Shown piece after piece: positions 1 through 9,240 of a DNA stretch of 64,000 nt. Under the pieces are notes generated by a model that was given only the letters and a program-made list of their open reading frames with translations, had not been told where the DNA came from and ran no database searches. The position numbers were made by a program, and so were the translations under genes. The stretch is from assembly GCF_012726195.1 (NCBI RefSeq), contig NZ_JAASAF010000005.1, forward strand, positions 186,001 through 250,000, written 5' to 3'. The stretch is from Rhodococcus sp. HNM0563. Lineage in GTDB: Bacteria > Actinomycetota > Actinomycetes > Mycobacteriales > Mycobacteriaceae. How positions within the stretch are numbered: position 1 is the first letter of the stretch; each line of letters starts with the position of its first letter.

Positions 1-200
1 AAAGGGTCGTCGGCGCCCGGCCAGTACTCCGACCACTCCTGCCAGAGTTTTCGTCCGATGACGACATCTGTCACCCCGTCCAGCGATTCGGCCATCAACT
101 CGCCCTCTTCGGGGCCGAAGGCGTCGAACTGGAACTTGTCGGGCGACTCGACGACGCCGTTGACGGAGCTGAACAGATGCGCGGTGGTCCTGCGGGGCAT
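1..200 (-). CDS. Dihydrofolate reductase-family protein, N-terminal part (cut by window edge)
   Basis: Partial gene whose start lies at 200 and whose 3' part is outside the window; 66 residues are visible. The start MPRRTTAHLFSSVNGVVE followed by a VIGRKLW stretch near residue 48 is typical of the RibD C-terminal/dihydrofolate-reductase-like fold found in many actinobacterial NAD(P)H-dependent oxidoreductases of unknown substrate. An AAGGAAGGA ribosome site precedes the ATG by about 8 bases. It is transcribed away from the pyruvate carboxylase gene. Folate activity should not be assumed, since most members of this subfamily are uncharacterised reductases. Confidence 0.75.
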   Translation of the reverse strand, partial: MPRRTTAHLFSSVNGVVESPDKFQFDAFGPEEGELMAESLDGVTDVVIGRKLWQEWSEYWPGADDP

Positions 201-491
201 GAGCGTTGTCCTTCCTTGCGATGTGCAATGCCGGCGTCTCGGTCCCCAGTGTCTCGGATCGTCGGCTCGCGGTTACAGAAAACCGACCGTCCCACCCGAC
301 AAAATTCATCGGTGAATCCATTCGAACGCGGCATGGCGGGGCCGCGGTGTTACGGCCTTGCGACCGCGCAGGTTTCGTGTTTGTTACCAGGTGGACGACT
401 GCATCGTTACAGTCGAGGGGGAACGCCGCAGCGTCTCGAGATGTGGAATCCCGGAGCCTGAAGTGCTGTTCGGGCGCGGTACCGTCATGCA
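201..491. other. Divergent intergenic region (DHFR-like / pyc)
   Basis: This 291-base gap between divergent genes holds no convincing coding region. It must carry the promoters for both neighbours. A TTACCA-N18-TACAGT pair at 384-413 and a TACCGT hexamer at 480-485 are possible promoter elements toward pyc; neither is strong. Confidence 0.5.
480..485 (+). promoter_or_regulatory. Possible -10 element for a leaderless pyc transcript
   Basis: TACCGT fits the actinobacterial TANNNT -10 pattern and ends 6 bases before the pyc ATG, so transcription could begin at the start codon. No Shine-Dalgarno-like sequence precedes the ATG, which agrees with leaderless translation. No good -35 hexamer is visible, and an upstream TTACCA/TACAGT pair (384-413) is an alternative. 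Confidence 0.3.
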
Positions 492-3400
492 ATGTTCTCC
501 AAAGTGCTTGTCGCCAACCGAGGCGAGATCGCAATCCGCGCGTTTCGTGCCGCCTACGAACTGGGTGCTGAAACGGTCGCGGTGTTTCCGTACGAAGATC
601 GCAAGTCCCTGCATCGGCTGAAGGCCGACGAGGCGTACCAGATCGGTGACGAAGGGCACCCGGTCCGGGCGTACCTCTCGGTCGACGAGATCGTGAAGGC
701 AGCCGTGTCGGTCGGCGCCGACGCCATCTACCCGGGTTACGGCTTCCTGTCCGAGAATCCTGACCTCGCCGCGGCGTGCGACCGTGCGGGCATCACGTTC
801 GTCGGCCCCTCGACCGAGATCCTGGAACTGACCGGAAACAAGGCGCGTGCGATCGCGGCTGCGAAAGCAGCGGGACTGCCGGTACTGGCCTCGTCGGAGC
901 CGTCTGCCGATCTCGACGAGCTTGTCGCGGCTTCGGAGAAGATGACCTTCCCGGTGTTCGTCAAGGCTGTCGCGGGTGGTGGCGGCCGCGGTATGCGGCG
1001 AGTGGCCGAGCCCTCACAGCTGCGCGAGGCCATCGAGGCGGCATCCCGTGAGGCCGATGCGGCGTTCGGCGACCCGACGGTCTTCCTCGAGCAGGCGGTG
1101 GTCAACCCTCGTCACATCGAGGTGCAGATCCTGGCAGACAAGCACGGCAACGTCGTCCATCTGTACGAGCGGGACTGCTCTGTGCAGCGCCGTCACCAGA
1201 AGGTCATCGAGCTTGCGCCTGCCCCGAACCTGGACCCGGACCTTCGCGACAGGATCTGCGCGGACGCTGTCGCGTTCGCCGAGCAGATCGGCTACCAGTG
1301 CGCGGGAACGGTCGAATTCCTCCTCGACGAGCGCGGCAAGCACGTGTTCATCGAGATGAACCCGCGTATCCAGGTCGAGCACACGGTGACCGAGGAGATC
1401 ACCGACGTGGACCTGGTGCAGGCGCAACTGCGGATCGCTTCGGGCGAGACCTTGGCCGATCTCGGTCTGAGCCAGGACACCATCCGCATCCACGGTGCGG
1501 CGCTGCAGTGCCGTATCACCACGGAGGACCCGGCCAACGGCTTCCGTCCGGACACGGGCCGCATCACCGGCTACCGCACCCCCGGTGGTGCAGGTATCCG
1601 CCTCGACGGTGGCACCTCGGTCGGCGCAGAGATCTCGGCGCACTTCGACTCGATGCTCGTCAAGCTCACGTGCCGCGGCCGTGACCTCGAGGCGGCCGTC
1701 GCCCGCGCCCGTCGTGCGGTCACCGAGTTCCGTATCCGCGGTGTATCGACGAACATCCCGTTCCTGCAGGCCGTGCTCGATGACGAGGACTTCCGCGCCG
1801 GGCGCGTGACGACCTCGTTCATCGAAGAGCGCCCGCACCTGCTGACGCTGCGACGCTCGGCCGACCGCGGCACCAAGATCCTCGAATACCTCGCCGACGT
1901 CACGGTCAACAAGCCGCACGGCGAGCGGATCGCGACGGTGTACCCGCACGACAAGCTCCCCGCGATCGACCTGTCGGCGCCCCCGGCTCCCGGGTCGCGG
2001 CAACGACTGCTCGAACTCGGACCCGAGGGCTTCGCGCGGGCACTGCGCGAACAGAAGGCCATCGGCGTCACCGACACCACGTTCCGCGACGCACACCAGT
2101 CGCTGCTCGCGACGCGTGTGCGCAGCAAGGACCTGCTCACGGTCGCCGGCCACGTCGCTCGCATGACGCCGGAACTGCTGTCGATCGAGGCGTGGGGCGG
2201 TGCCACCTACGATGTGGCGCTGCGTTTCCTGCACGAGGATCCGTGGGAGCGGCTTGCTGCGCTGCGTGAGGCGATTCCGAACATCAACCTGCAGATGCTT
2301 CTCCGCGGGCGCAATACCGTCGGGTACACCCCGTACCCGGAGGCAGTCACGCGCGCATTCGTGCAGGAAGCCGCCGACACGGGCATCGACATCTTCCGTA
2401 TCTTCGATGCGCTGAACAACGTCGATCAGATGCGGCCGGCGATCGACGCGGTGCGCGAGACAGGTACCACGCTCGCCGAGGTGGCCATGTCCTACACCGG
2501 CGACCTGTCGAACCCGAACGAGACCATCTACACCCTCGACTACTACCTGAAGCTGGCCGAGCAGATCGTCGATGCCGGCGCGCACATCATCGCGATCAAG
2601 GACATGGCAGGTCTGCTCCGCGCGCCCGCCGCGGCAACCCTGGTCAAGGCGCTACGCAGCAACTTCGATCTCCCTGTGCACGTGCACACGCACGACACCC
2701 CCGGTGGCCAGCTCGCCACCTATGTCGCGGCCTGGCACGCCGGAGCCGACGCGGTCGACGGGGCGTCGGCGGCGCTGGCCGGGACGACGAGCCAGCCGGC
2801 ACTGTCGGCGATCGTTGCGGCAGCGGCGCACAGCGAATTCGATACCGGCCTGGACCTGCAGGCAGTGTGCGATCTCGAGCCGTACTGGGAGGCACTGCGC
2901 CGCGTGTACGCGCCGTTCGAGTCGGGCCTGCCCGCACCGACCGGCCGTGTCTACACGCACGAGATCCCGGGCGGGCAGCTGTCGAACCTCCGTCAGCAGG
3001 CGATCGCGCTCGGACTCGGCGACCGGTTCGAGGACGTCGAGGCTGCCTACGCAGGCGCCGACCGCCTGTTGGGGCGCCTGATCAAGGTGACGCCGTCGTC
3101 GAAGGTCGTCGGCGACCTCGCCTTGCACCTGGTCGGTGCGGGTGTGTCGGTCGACGACTTCGCGGCCGAACCCGGAAAGTTCGATATCCCCGATTCGGTC
3201 ATCGGGTTCCTGCGCGGCGACCTCGGTACACCAGCCGGTGGCTGGCCGGAGCCGTTCCGCTCCAAGGCGCTGTCCGGTCGCGGGGAACCGAAGGCCGAGA
3301 CACCGTTGACCGCTGACGAGGAGAAGGGCCTGGCCGGGTCGTCACTCGAGCGTCGGACGACCCTCAACCGGTTGCTGTTCGCCGGCCCGGCCCGCGAGTT

Positions 3401-3893
3401 CGAGCAGCATCGCGAGCAGTACGGGGACACCAGCGAACTGTCGGCGAACCAGTTCTTCTACGGGCTTCGATACGGCGAGGAACACCGTGTGCGGCTCGGC
3501 AAGGGCGTCGAACTGCTCATCGGGCTCGAGGCGATCTCCGACGCGGACGAGCGCGGCTTCCGCAACGTGATGTGCCTGCTCAACGGCCAACTTCGTCCGG
3601 TGTCGGTGCGTGACCGGTCGATCGCCAGCGAGGTTCCGGCCGCGGAGAAGGCGGACCGCAACGATCCGGGACATGTCGCGGCTCCGTTCGCGGGCACGGT
3701 CACGCTCGTCGTGTCCGAGGGCGACAAGGTCGCGGCCGGCGACACGGTCGCCACGATCGAGGCGATGAAGATGGAGGCAGCGATCACTGCGCCGCGCGGT
3801 GGGCTGATCACCCGCATCGCAGCCGGACCCGTCCAGCAGGTCGAAGGCGGAGATCTGCTCGTGGTGGTGTCGACGGAGGCAAGCGCCGAGTGA
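492..3893 (+). CDS. pyc: Pyruvate carboxylase
   Basis: Biotin-dependent, ATP-driven carboxylation of pyruvate to oxaloacetate, the main anaplerotic step in many actinobacteria. The 1133-residue single chain has the usual order. The N-terminal biotin carboxylase with ATP-grasp domain (start MFSKVLVANRGEIAIRAF, glycine-rich AVAGGGGRGMR, EMNPRIQVEHTVTE) is followed by the carboxyltransferase (DTTFRDAHQSLLATR near residue 530, HVHTHDTPGG) and a C-terminal biotinyl domain. The biotin-acceptor motif EAMKM places the modified lysine at about residue 1093, some 35-40 residues before the C terminus as usual. Length is normal for the family. The rsmD start overlaps its stop codon, so the two are probably cotranscribed. 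There is no clear ribosome site. Confidence 0.97.
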   Translation: MFSKVLVANRGEIAIRAFRAAYELGAETVAVFPYEDRKSLHRLKADEAYQIGDEGHPVRAYLSVDEIVKAAVSVGADAIYPGYGFLSENPDLAAACDRAGITFVGPSTEILELTGNKARAIAAAKAAGLPVLASSEPSADLDELVAASEKMTFPVFVKAVAGGGGRGMRRVAEPSQLREAIEAASREADAAFGDPTVFLEQAVVNPRHIEVQILADKHGNVVHLYERDCSVQRRHQKVIELAPAPNLDPDLRDRICADAVAFAEQIGYQCAGTVEFLLDERGKHVFIEMNPRIQVEHTVTEEITDVDLVQAQLRIASGETLADLGLSQDTIRIHGAALQCRITTEDPANGFRPDTGRITGYRTPGGAGIRLDGGTSVGAEISAHFDSMLVKLTCRGRDLEAAVARARRAVTEFRIRGVSTNIPFLQAVLDDEDFRAGRVTTSFIEERPHLLTLRRSADRGTKILEYLADVTVNKPHGERIATVYPHDKLPAIDLSAPPAPGSRQRLLELGPEGFARALREQKAIGVTDTTFRDAHQSLLATRVRSKDLLTVAGHVARMTPELLSIEAWGGATYDVALRFLHEDPWERLAALREAIPNINLQMLLRGRNTVGYTPYPEAVTRAFVQEAADTGIDIFRIFDALNNVDQMRPAIDAVRETGTTLAEVAMSYTGDLSNPNETIYTLDYYLKLAEQIVDAGAHIIAIKDMAGLLRAPAAATLVKALRSNFDLPVHVHTHDTPGGQLATYVAAWHAGADAVDGASAALAGTTSQPALSAIVAAAAHSEFDTGLDLQAVCDLEPYWEALRRVYAPFESGLPAPTGRVYTHEIPGGQLSNLRQQAIALGLGDRFEDVEAAYAGADRLLGRLIKVTPSSKVVGDLALHLVGAGVSVDDFAAEPGKFDIPDSVIGFLRGDLGTPAGGWPEPFRSKALSGRGEPKAETPLTADEEKGLAGSSLERRTTLNRLLFAGPAREFEQHREQYGDTSELSANQFFYGLRYGEEHRVRLGKGVELLIGLEAISDADERGFRNVMCLLNGQLRPVSVRDRSIASEVPAAEKADRNDPGHVAAPFAGTVTLVVSEGDKVAAGDTVATIEAMKMEAAITAPRGGLITRIAAGPVQQVEGGDLLVVVSTEASAE

Positions 3894-4456
3894 CACGAAT
3901 CGTTGCCGGTCGAGCCGGGGGGCGGCGCCTGAAGGTGCCGCCCCGCGGTACTCGACCGACATCCGAGCGGGTGCGCGAAGCACTGTTCAGTTCGCTCGAC
4001 GCGCGGATGGATCTCGACGGGGCAGTCGTGCTGGACCTCTATGCGGGGTCGGGCGCGCTCGGTCTCGAAGCGCTGTCGCGAGGGGCAGCGCACGCGATGC
4101 TCGTCGAATCGGACGCCAAAGCGTCGGCGGTGATCCGCGACAACATCGCCGTCGTCGGCCTGTCCGGCGCGGTGTTGCGGTCGGCGCCGGTCGCCGCGGT
4201 CCTGGCGGCGGGTGCCGACCGCGAATACGATCTGGTCTTCGCTGATCCGCCGTACGCGATCGCGGAGAGCGCGGTGTCGGCGATGCTCACTGCGCTCGTC
4301 GAGCAGGGGTGGGTGGGGGAGAACACGATCGTTGTGCTCGAACGCTCCAGCCGATCGCCGGAAACCGAGTGGCCCACCGGTTTCGACGTCGACAGGGTCC
4401 GGAAGTACGGTGAGACGCGCGTGGAGATCGCGGCCTGTTACGGTGCTGACTCATGA
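3890..4456 (+). CDS. rsmD: 16S rRNA (guanine(966)-N(2))-methyltransferase RsmD
   Basis: SAM-dependent methyltransferase that modifies G966 of 16S rRNA. The 188-residue protein starts [18 protein letters not shown], has an [15 protein letters not shown] stretch and the SAM-binding motif [20 protein letters not shown], and carries the amino-methyltransferase catalytic motif DPPY near residue 117, all diagnostic of RsmD. The GTG start shares four bases with the pyc stop (GTGA), and the gene ends overlapping coaD. RsmD next to coaD is a widely conserved pairing in bacteria. Confidence 0.95.
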   Translation: MTRIVAGRAGGRRLKVPPRGTRPTSERVREALFSSLDARMDLDGAVVLDLYAGSGALGLEALSRGAAHAMLVESDAKASAVIRDNIAVVGLSGAVLRSAPVAAVLAAGADREYDLVFADPPYAIAESAVSAMLTALVEQGWVGENTIVVLERSSRSPETEWPTGFDVDRVRKYGETRVEIAACYGADS

Positions 4457-4944
4457 GCCGCGCGGTATGCCCAGGATCCTTCGACCCGGTCACCAACGGA
4501 CACCTCGACGTCATCGCTCGCACCGCGGTGCAATTCGACGAGGTTGTGGTCACCGTCGTGATCAATCCCAACAAGCAGGGCATGTTCACGGTGCCCGAAC
4601 GCCTCGAGATGCTCGCCGAGGCCACCTCTCATCTCGGCAATGTTCGCGTCGATTCCTGGCAGGGGCTGCTGGTCGACTATGCAACTGCGAACGGGATCTC
4701 TGCGATCGTCAAGGGGCTCCGCGGCGCCAACGACTTCGACTACGAGTTGCAAATGGCCCAGATGAATCACAAGCTCACCGGCGTCGACACTCTGTTCGTG
4801 GCCACCAATCCCGTGTACAGCTATCTGTCGAGCTCGCTCGTCAAGGAGGTTGCCGCCTACGGCGGTGACGTCTCGGAGATGCTTCCCGAGGCCGTGCACA
4901 AACGGCTTCTCGCACGCCTCGCCGAACGGGCCGCAGCCGAGTAA
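4453..4944 (+). CDS. coaD: Phosphopantetheine adenylyltransferase
   Basis: Fourth step of coenzyme A synthesis: adenylation of 4'-phosphopantetheine to dephospho-CoA. The 163-residue nucleotidyltransferase opens with [18 protein letters not shown], which contains the nucleotidyltransferase N-G-H signature, and has the [16 protein letters not shown] motif near residue 127 that forms the second nucleotide-binding element. Length is normal for the family. The ATG start overlaps the rsmD stop by four bases. Confidence 0.97.
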   Translation: MSRAVCPGSFDPVTNGHLDVIARTAVQFDEVVVTVVINPNKQGMFTVPERLEMLAEATSHLGNVRVDSWQGLLVDYATANGISAIVKGLRGANDFDYELQMAQMNHKLTGVDTLFVATNPVYSYLSSSLVKEVAAYGGDVSEMLPEAVHKRLLARLAERAAAE

Positions 4945-5072
4945 CAACCCGCACACCACCGAACCGTGATCCGACACACCGGCGCGTGGACCGGAACCGG
5001 AGCGCACGCTGCGGCAGACTGGACACGGCGCGGTCGCACCGGCCGGGTCGACGGATCAGGATTGGGGTTGGC

Positions 5073-5831
5073 GTGTACCGGGTATTCGAGGCACTCGACG
5101 AACTTGTCGCGATCACCGAAGAGGCACGAAGCGTTCCCATGACGGCGAGTTGCGTGGTCCCACGCGGCGATGTGCTCGAACTTCTCGACGACGTGAGGGA
5201 CGCTCTTCCCGCCGAACTGGACGACGCTCAGGACGTTCTCGATCACCGCGACAAACTGATCGGCGACGCACGAGCCCTGGCGGACAAAACGGTCGGCGAC
5301 GCCGACGAAGAGGCGCGCACGCTGGTCGAGGAGGCCCGAGCCGACGCCGATCGGATGCTCTCCGACGCGAAGGCGCAGGCCGACCGCATGGTGGCGGAGG
5401 CGCGCGCGCACGCGGGCGAACTGGTCGCCGATGCGCAGGCGGAGGCGGATGCTCTCATCGCCGACGGCAAGCGGCAGTACGACGCCGTCACCGGCAGGGC
5501 TCGATCCGAGGCCGACCGTATGGTCGAGGCAGGTAAAGCGGCATACGACCGATCCATCGCCGACGGCGAGGCCGAGCAGGCACGCTTGGTATCTCAGACC
5601 GAGGTCGTGCAGTCCGCGCATGCGGAGTCGGCGCGCGTCATCGATGGTGCCCACGCCGAATCCGATCGGTTGCGCACCGAGTGTGACGAGTATGTCGACG
5701 GCAAGCTCGCCGAGTTCGAGGAGATCCTCGACACCACCTTGCGTTCGGTGGGCCGCGGGCGTCAGCAGTTGAGGACTTCGGGAAGACCGGACTATGCCGA
5801 GGCCGACCACCGGGCCGCCTGGCGGCGGTGA
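5073..5831 (+). CDS. sepIVA: SepIVA-like DivIVA-domain septation protein
   Basis: A 252-residue, strongly charged, Ala/Glu/Asp-rich coiled-coil protein. The N terminus (YRVFEALDELVAITEEARSV, then VPRGDVLELLDDV) and its place between coaD and a DUF177 gene match mycobacterial SepIVA (Rv2927c family), a DivIVA-domain protein needed for division and polar/septal cell-envelope metabolism in the intracellular membrane domain. Residues 60-200 are a nearly continuous heptad-like run with recurring EEARADADRML/EAQAEADALI units, which suggests oligomerisation. I chose the GTG at 5073 because the conserved region starts there. An upstream in-frame ATG at 4986 would add a 29-residue Arg-rich stretch unlike the family. 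Confidence 0.85.
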   Translation: MYRVFEALDELVAITEEARSVPMTASCVVPRGDVLELLDDVRDALPAELDDAQDVLDHRDKLIGDARALADKTVGDADEEARTLVEEARADADRMLSDAKAQADRMVAEARAHAGELVADAQAEADALIADGKRQYDAVTGRARSEADRMVEAGKAAYDRSIADGEAEQARLVSQTEVVQSAHAESARVIDGAHAESDRLRTECDEYVDGKLAEFEEILDTTLRSVGRGRQQLRTSGRPDYAEADHRAAWRR

Positions 5832-5931
5832 CGCGTTTCGCGTGGTGAACCCGTGTTTTTTCGTGAATCGCGGGGTCATCGCGTACCATTGAACGGTTGC
5901 CCAGTGAATTCGCACTGCCTTCTATTCGAAA

Positions 5932-6558
5932 GTGAGATCGACGTTGTCTACCCACCGCTCCGGTACGCGGCATCCCGAACGGGAAGCCGGCCTCGTGCTG
6001 GACACGCTCTCGCTGGGGCGTCGTCCCGGGTCGATGCGTACGGTGCAGCGCCGCGTTCCGTCTCCATCGCGCATCGGACTCGAAATGATCGCGATCGATG
6101 AAGGCAGCGAGATCGACCTCGACCTTCGGTTGGAGTCGGTGTCGGAGGGTGTTCTGGTGACCGGTACAGTTCGTGCCGACACCGTCGGTGAATGCTCTCG
6201 ATGCCTCGAGCCGTTCACGGGCGAGGTGAGTTTGTACCTCACCGAACTGTTCGCCTACCCGAACAGTGTGACCGACCAGACCACGCAGGAAGACGAGGTC
6301 TATCGGATCGAAGACGATCTGATCGATCTCGAGCCTGTGATCGTCGATGCGGTCGGATTGGAACTTCCGCTACGTCCGTTGTGCACCGACGACTGCGCGG
6401 GACTGTGTGCGGAATGTGGTATTCGCCTGGCGATTGCCGAATCCGGGCACGGACATGAAATACTGGATCCTCGCTGGGCTGGGTTGGCAGCCGCGTTCGG
6501 CGCAGGCTCCGAAGAATCCAGCAGTGCATCCGACAGCAAGAACAACGAGGAGAAGTAG
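5932..6558 (+). CDS. YceD/DUF177 family protein
   Basis: This 208-residue protein belongs to DUF177 (YceD), the family encoded just upstream of rpmF in most bacteria; in plants a relative is linked to 23S rRNA accumulation. Features are [15 protein letters not shown] at the start, an internal CSRCL motif near residue 87 and a second cysteine set ([13 protein letters not shown]) near residue 151, the expected CxxC-type pattern, possibly binding metal. It ends in a Ser/Glu-rich tail. The start is uncertain: GTG 5932 is given, but TTG 5944, with a GAAAGTGAG 10 bases upstream, is equally plausible. rpmF begins two bases after its stop, so cotranscription is nearly certain. Confidence 0.88.
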   Translation: MRSTLSTHRSGTRHPEREAGLVLDTLSLGRRPGSMRTVQRRVPSPSRIGLEMIAIDEGSEIDLDLRLESVSEGVLVTGTVRADTVGECSRCLEPFTGEVSLYLTELFAYPNSVTDQTTQEDEVYRIEDDLIDLEPVIVDAVGLELPLRPLCTDDCAGLCAECGIRLAIAESGHGHEILDPRWAGLAAAFGAGSEESSSASDSKNNEEK

Positions 6559-6560
6559 AC

Positions 6561-6743
6561 GTGGCCGTCCCCAAGCGCAGAATGTCGCGTTCCAACACCC
6601 GGTCGCGGCGCAGCCAGTGGAACACCACTGCGCCCACGCTCGTCACCTGCCCGAACCGCGGCTGCGGTGAGAAGAAGCTGCCGCACGTGGCGTGCCCGTC
6701 GTGTGGCACCTACAACGGTCGTCAGGTGACCGCGCCCGTCTGA
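6561..6743 (+). CDS. rpmF: 50S ribosomal protein L32
   Basis: 60-residue large-subunit protein starting (GTG) [20 protein letters not shown], the standard L32 N terminus. Four cysteines (CPNRGC ... CPSC, residues 30-49) form the zinc-ribbon ligands of the zinc-containing type. Some actinobacteria carry a second, zinc-free L32 paralogue under Zur control elsewhere; this cysteine-bearing copy is the zinc-replete form. It sits in the usual DUF177-rpmF-rnc order. Confidence 0.97.
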   Translation: MAVPKRRMSRSNTRSRRSQWNTTAPTLVTCPNRGCGEKKLPHVACPSCGTYNGRQVTAPV

Positions 6744-6754
6744 TCGGTACTTAC

Positions 6755-7519
6755 GTGACGACCAAGTCGATCGATACCGCACCCGAGGGCGGCGAGGGAG
6801 AACATGCGTCTCTCCTCGCCGCCCTCGGTGTCCCGGTGGCCCCTGACCTGCTGACCCTGGCATTGACCCACCGCTCGTACGCATACGAGAACGGCGGACT
6901 GCCGACCAACGAACGACTCGAGTTCCTCGGCGACGCCGTGCTGGGTCTGTCCGTGACCGAATACCTGTATCTGACCCACCCGGACAAACCGGAAGGTGAA
7001 CTTGCGAAGATTCGCGCGAGCGTGGTCAACATGCACGCACTCGCCGAAGTGGCGCGCGGACTGGGCGATGGTGGGCTGGGCGTCCATCTGCTCCTCGGCA
7101 AGGGCGAGGAGATGACCGGCGGACGGGACAAAGCGAGCATCCTCGCCGACGGAATGGAGTCGCTGCTCGGGGCTGTTCACCTGCAGCACGGCATCGAAGT
7201 CGCCCGCGAGGTGGTCCTGCGCCTGTTCGCCGAACTGCTCGACCGCGGACCACGTCTGGGAGCCGGTCTGGACTGGAAGACGAGCCTGCAGGAACTCACT
7301 GCCGAACGCGGACTCGGCGTGCCCGTGTACGAGATCACGGCGACGGGTCCCGACCACGACAAGGAGTTCACGGCCACCGCTCTCGTGGCAGGAAAGCCCT
7401 ACGGTGTCGGCGTCGGCCGGACGAAGAAGGAAGCCGAGCAGAAGGCAGCCTCTACCGCGTGGCAGGTGTTGTCGAGCGAGACCGACCAGGAAACCGAGAC
7501 CTCGACCGGGGCGAACTGA
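6755..7519 (+). CDS. rnc: Ribonuclease III
   Basis: Double-strand-specific endoribonuclease for rRNA and mRNA processing. The 254-residue protein has the nuclease signature [14 protein letters not shown] near residue 50 with its acidic metal ligands, a second acidic site ([16 protein letters not shown]) and a C-terminal double-stranded-RNA-binding domain (about residues 168-240, ending [17 protein letters not shown]). I use GTG 6755, twelve bases after the rpmF stop. A longer in-frame version from 6692 would overlap rpmF and has no family support. Confidence 0.94.
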   Translation: MTTKSIDTAPEGGEGEHASLLAALGVPVAPDLLTLALTHRSYAYENGGLPTNERLEFLGDAVLGLSVTEYLYLTHPDKPEGELAKIRASVVNMHALAEVARGLGDGGLGVHLLLGKGEEMTGGRDKASILADGMESLLGAVHLQHGIEVAREVVLRLFAELLDRGPRLGAGLDWKTSLQELTAERGLGVPVYEITATGPDHDKEFTATALVAGKPYGVGVGRTKKEAEQKAASTAWQVLSSETDQETETSTGAN

Positions 7520-7526
7520 TCCTGTC

Positions 7527-8411
7527 GTGCCCGAACTTCCCGAGGTCGAAGTCGTTCGGCGTGGTCTGACTGCCCACGTGCTGGGCGCCACGATGGAATC
7601 CGTCGAGGTTCTGCACCCGAGGGCGGCGCGACGCCACGAGCCGGGCCCGCGTGATCTCGCACTACAGTTGACCGGCCAGACCGTGACCGCTGTCGAACGG
7701 CGTGGAAAGTACCTCTGGCTCGTCCTCGAACCGACCGACCTGGCAGTGGTCGTGCACCTCGGGATGAGCGGTCAGATGCTCGTGCAGCCGCCCACCGTTG
7801 CGGACGAGAAGCACCTGCGGATCCGCGCGGTGCTCGACAGCGGTGCCGACCTGCGTTTCGTCGACCAGCGGACGTTCGGTGGATGGGCACTGGCACAGCT
7901 CGTCGAGGTGGACGGTGACCGATTACCGTTGCCCGTCGCACACATCGCACGGGATCCGATGGACCCGCGATTCGATCCGTCCGCCGTGGTGAAGGTGCTG
8001 CGCGGAAAGCACACCGAGATCAAACGCGCACTGCTCGACCAGACCATCGTCTCCGGTATCGGCAACATCTACGCGGACGAAGCACTGTGGCGTGCGCAGA
8101 TCCACGGCAACCGGCCGACCGACAAACTGACCGGCCCGAAACTGCATGCCGTGCTTGCTGCCGCTCACGACGTGATGGCCGAAGCTCTCGGTCAGGGTGG
8201 CACGTCCTTCGATGCCTTGTACGTCAACGTCAACGGTGAGTCCGGTTACTTCGATCGCTCCTTGAATGCGTACGGCCGGGAGAACAGGCCGTGCCCTCGA
8301 TGCGGCGCACCGATCCGGCGCGAGAAGTTCATGAACCGCTCGTCCTTTTCGTGTCCCCGTTGCCAGCCCCGGCCACGCATCATCCGCGGCGGCGCGACCA
8401 CCAGGGTGTGA
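7527..8411 (+). CDS. mutM: Formamidopyrimidine-DNA glycosylase
   Basis: Bifunctional DNA glycosylase/AP lyase that removes 8-oxoguanine and formamidopyrimidines. The GTG start at 7527 puts proline at position 2 ([14 protein letters not shown]), which is required because the N-terminal proline is the catalytic nucleophile; Glu3 is also present. The helix-two-turn-helix segment contains [15 protein letters not shown], and a C-terminal zinc finger with four cysteines (CPRC...CPRC, about residues 255-282) binds DNA. Length 294 residues is normal. It follows rnc after a 7-base gap, the order known from mycobacteria. Confidence 0.96.
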   Translation: MPELPEVEVVRRGLTAHVLGATMESVEVLHPRAARRHEPGPRDLALQLTGQTVTAVERRGKYLWLVLEPTDLAVVVHLGMSGQMLVQPPTVADEKHLRIRAVLDSGADLRFVDQRTFGGWALAQLVEVDGDRLPLPVAHIARDPMDPRFDPSAVVKVLRGKHTEIKRALLDQTIVSGIGNIYADEALWRAQIHGNRPTDKLTGPKLHAVLAAAHDVMAEALGQGGTSFDALYVNVNGESGYFDRSLNAYGRENRPCPRCGAPIRREKFMNRSSFSCPRCQPRPRIIRGGATTRV

Positions 8412-8459
8412 GGGACCGTCCTGTGCTCGGTGTCGGCAGCGCATGGCAGGATTTCCCGC

Positions 8460-8897
8460 ATGGCTGACCAGAACCCCGCGACCACACCCACCGAACTGTG
8501 GGTCGAACGCACCGGCACCCGCCGCTACACGGGCCGCAGCTCACGCGGCGCCGAGGTGCTCATCGGCTCCGAGAGCGTCGACGGTGTCTTCACCCCAGGC
8601 GAGCTGCTGAAGATCGCCCTTGCCGCATGTTCCGGAATGAGCTCCGATTTCCCCCTGTCACGGCGGCTCGGCGACGACTACGACGCGACGATCAAGGTGT
8701 CCGGCGCAGCCGACCGCGAGAACGAGGTCTACCCGCACCTCGAAGAAGAACTGATCCTCGACCTCTCCGAACTCGACGCCGAAGCCCAACAGCGACTAGT
8801 CGCGCTCGTCGAGCGATCCGTCGACAAGGTCTGCACCGTCGGCCGCACGCTGAAGGCCGGCACGAAGGTGTCGTTGACCATCACCGCCGACGCCTAG
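8460..8897 (+). CDS. OsmC/Ohr family peroxiredoxin-like protein
   Basis: 145-residue OsmC-family protein. Two conserved cysteines are present, one in the AACSGM segment near residue 57 and one in KVCTVGRTL near residue 125. They match the redox-active pair that reduces organic hydroperoxides in OsmC/Ohr proteins. It corresponds in position to Rv2923c of M. tuberculosis. The ATG at 8460 gives the standard-length protein; an upstream ATG at 8430 adds ten unsupported residues. The exact peroxide substrate cannot be told. Confidence 0.88.
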   Translation: MADQNPATTPTELWVERTGTRRYTGRSSRGAEVLIGSESVDGVFTPGELLKIALAACSGMSSDFPLSRRLGDDYDATIKVSGAADRENEVYPHLEEELILDLSELDAEAQQRLVALVERSVDKVCTVGRTLKAGTKVSLTITADA

Positions 8898-8906
8898 AGA
8901 AGCGCT

Positions 8907-9218
8907 GTGGCACTCGAACACCCCGACGACACCGACCATCCCGACGACACTGCACGCCTGACCGCCTGGGTGCACGGCCGGGTCCAGGGTGTCGGTTTCC
9001 GATGGTTCACCCGTGCCCGAGCGCTGGAACTGGGGCTCTCCGGCCACGCCACCAACCACGCCGACGGTCGGGTTCTCGTCATCGCCGAGGGACCGCGCCA
9101 CGCGCTCGAGATGCTGCTCGACTGGCTGCGGTCCGATCTCACACCGGGGGAGGTGCGCCTCGTGGTCGAGAACTGGGAGCCGGCACGCGGTGGCCTCACC
9201 GGATTCGTCGAGCGCTGA
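8907..9218 (+). CDS. Acylphosphatase
   Basis: Small (103-residue) enzyme hydrolysing carboxyl-phosphate bonds. The [20 protein letters not shown] motif (residues 22-41) contains the phosphate-binding loop and catalytic arginine of the acylphosphatase family, and [17 protein letters not shown] supplies the catalytic asparagine. The N terminus has a short Asp/His-rich extension ([10 protein letters not shown]) before the domain. It begins with GTG nine bases after the OsmC stop and precedes smc, as in other Corynebacteriales. Confidence 0.93.
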   Translation: MALEHPDDTDHPDDTARLTAWVHGRVQGVGFRWFTRARALELGLSGHATNHADGRVLVIAEGPRHALEMLLDWLRSDLTPGEVRLVVENWEPARGGLTGFVER

Positions 9219-9240
9219 TGTCCCGGTAAGGTTTTTCCTC

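Noticed and set aside
1014-2585. Long minus-strand frame (523 codons) opposite pyc
   Set aside because: It lies wholly inside the conserved pyruvate carboxylase gene, has no family-like motif and is the usual third-position-GC shadow of high-GC coding DNA.
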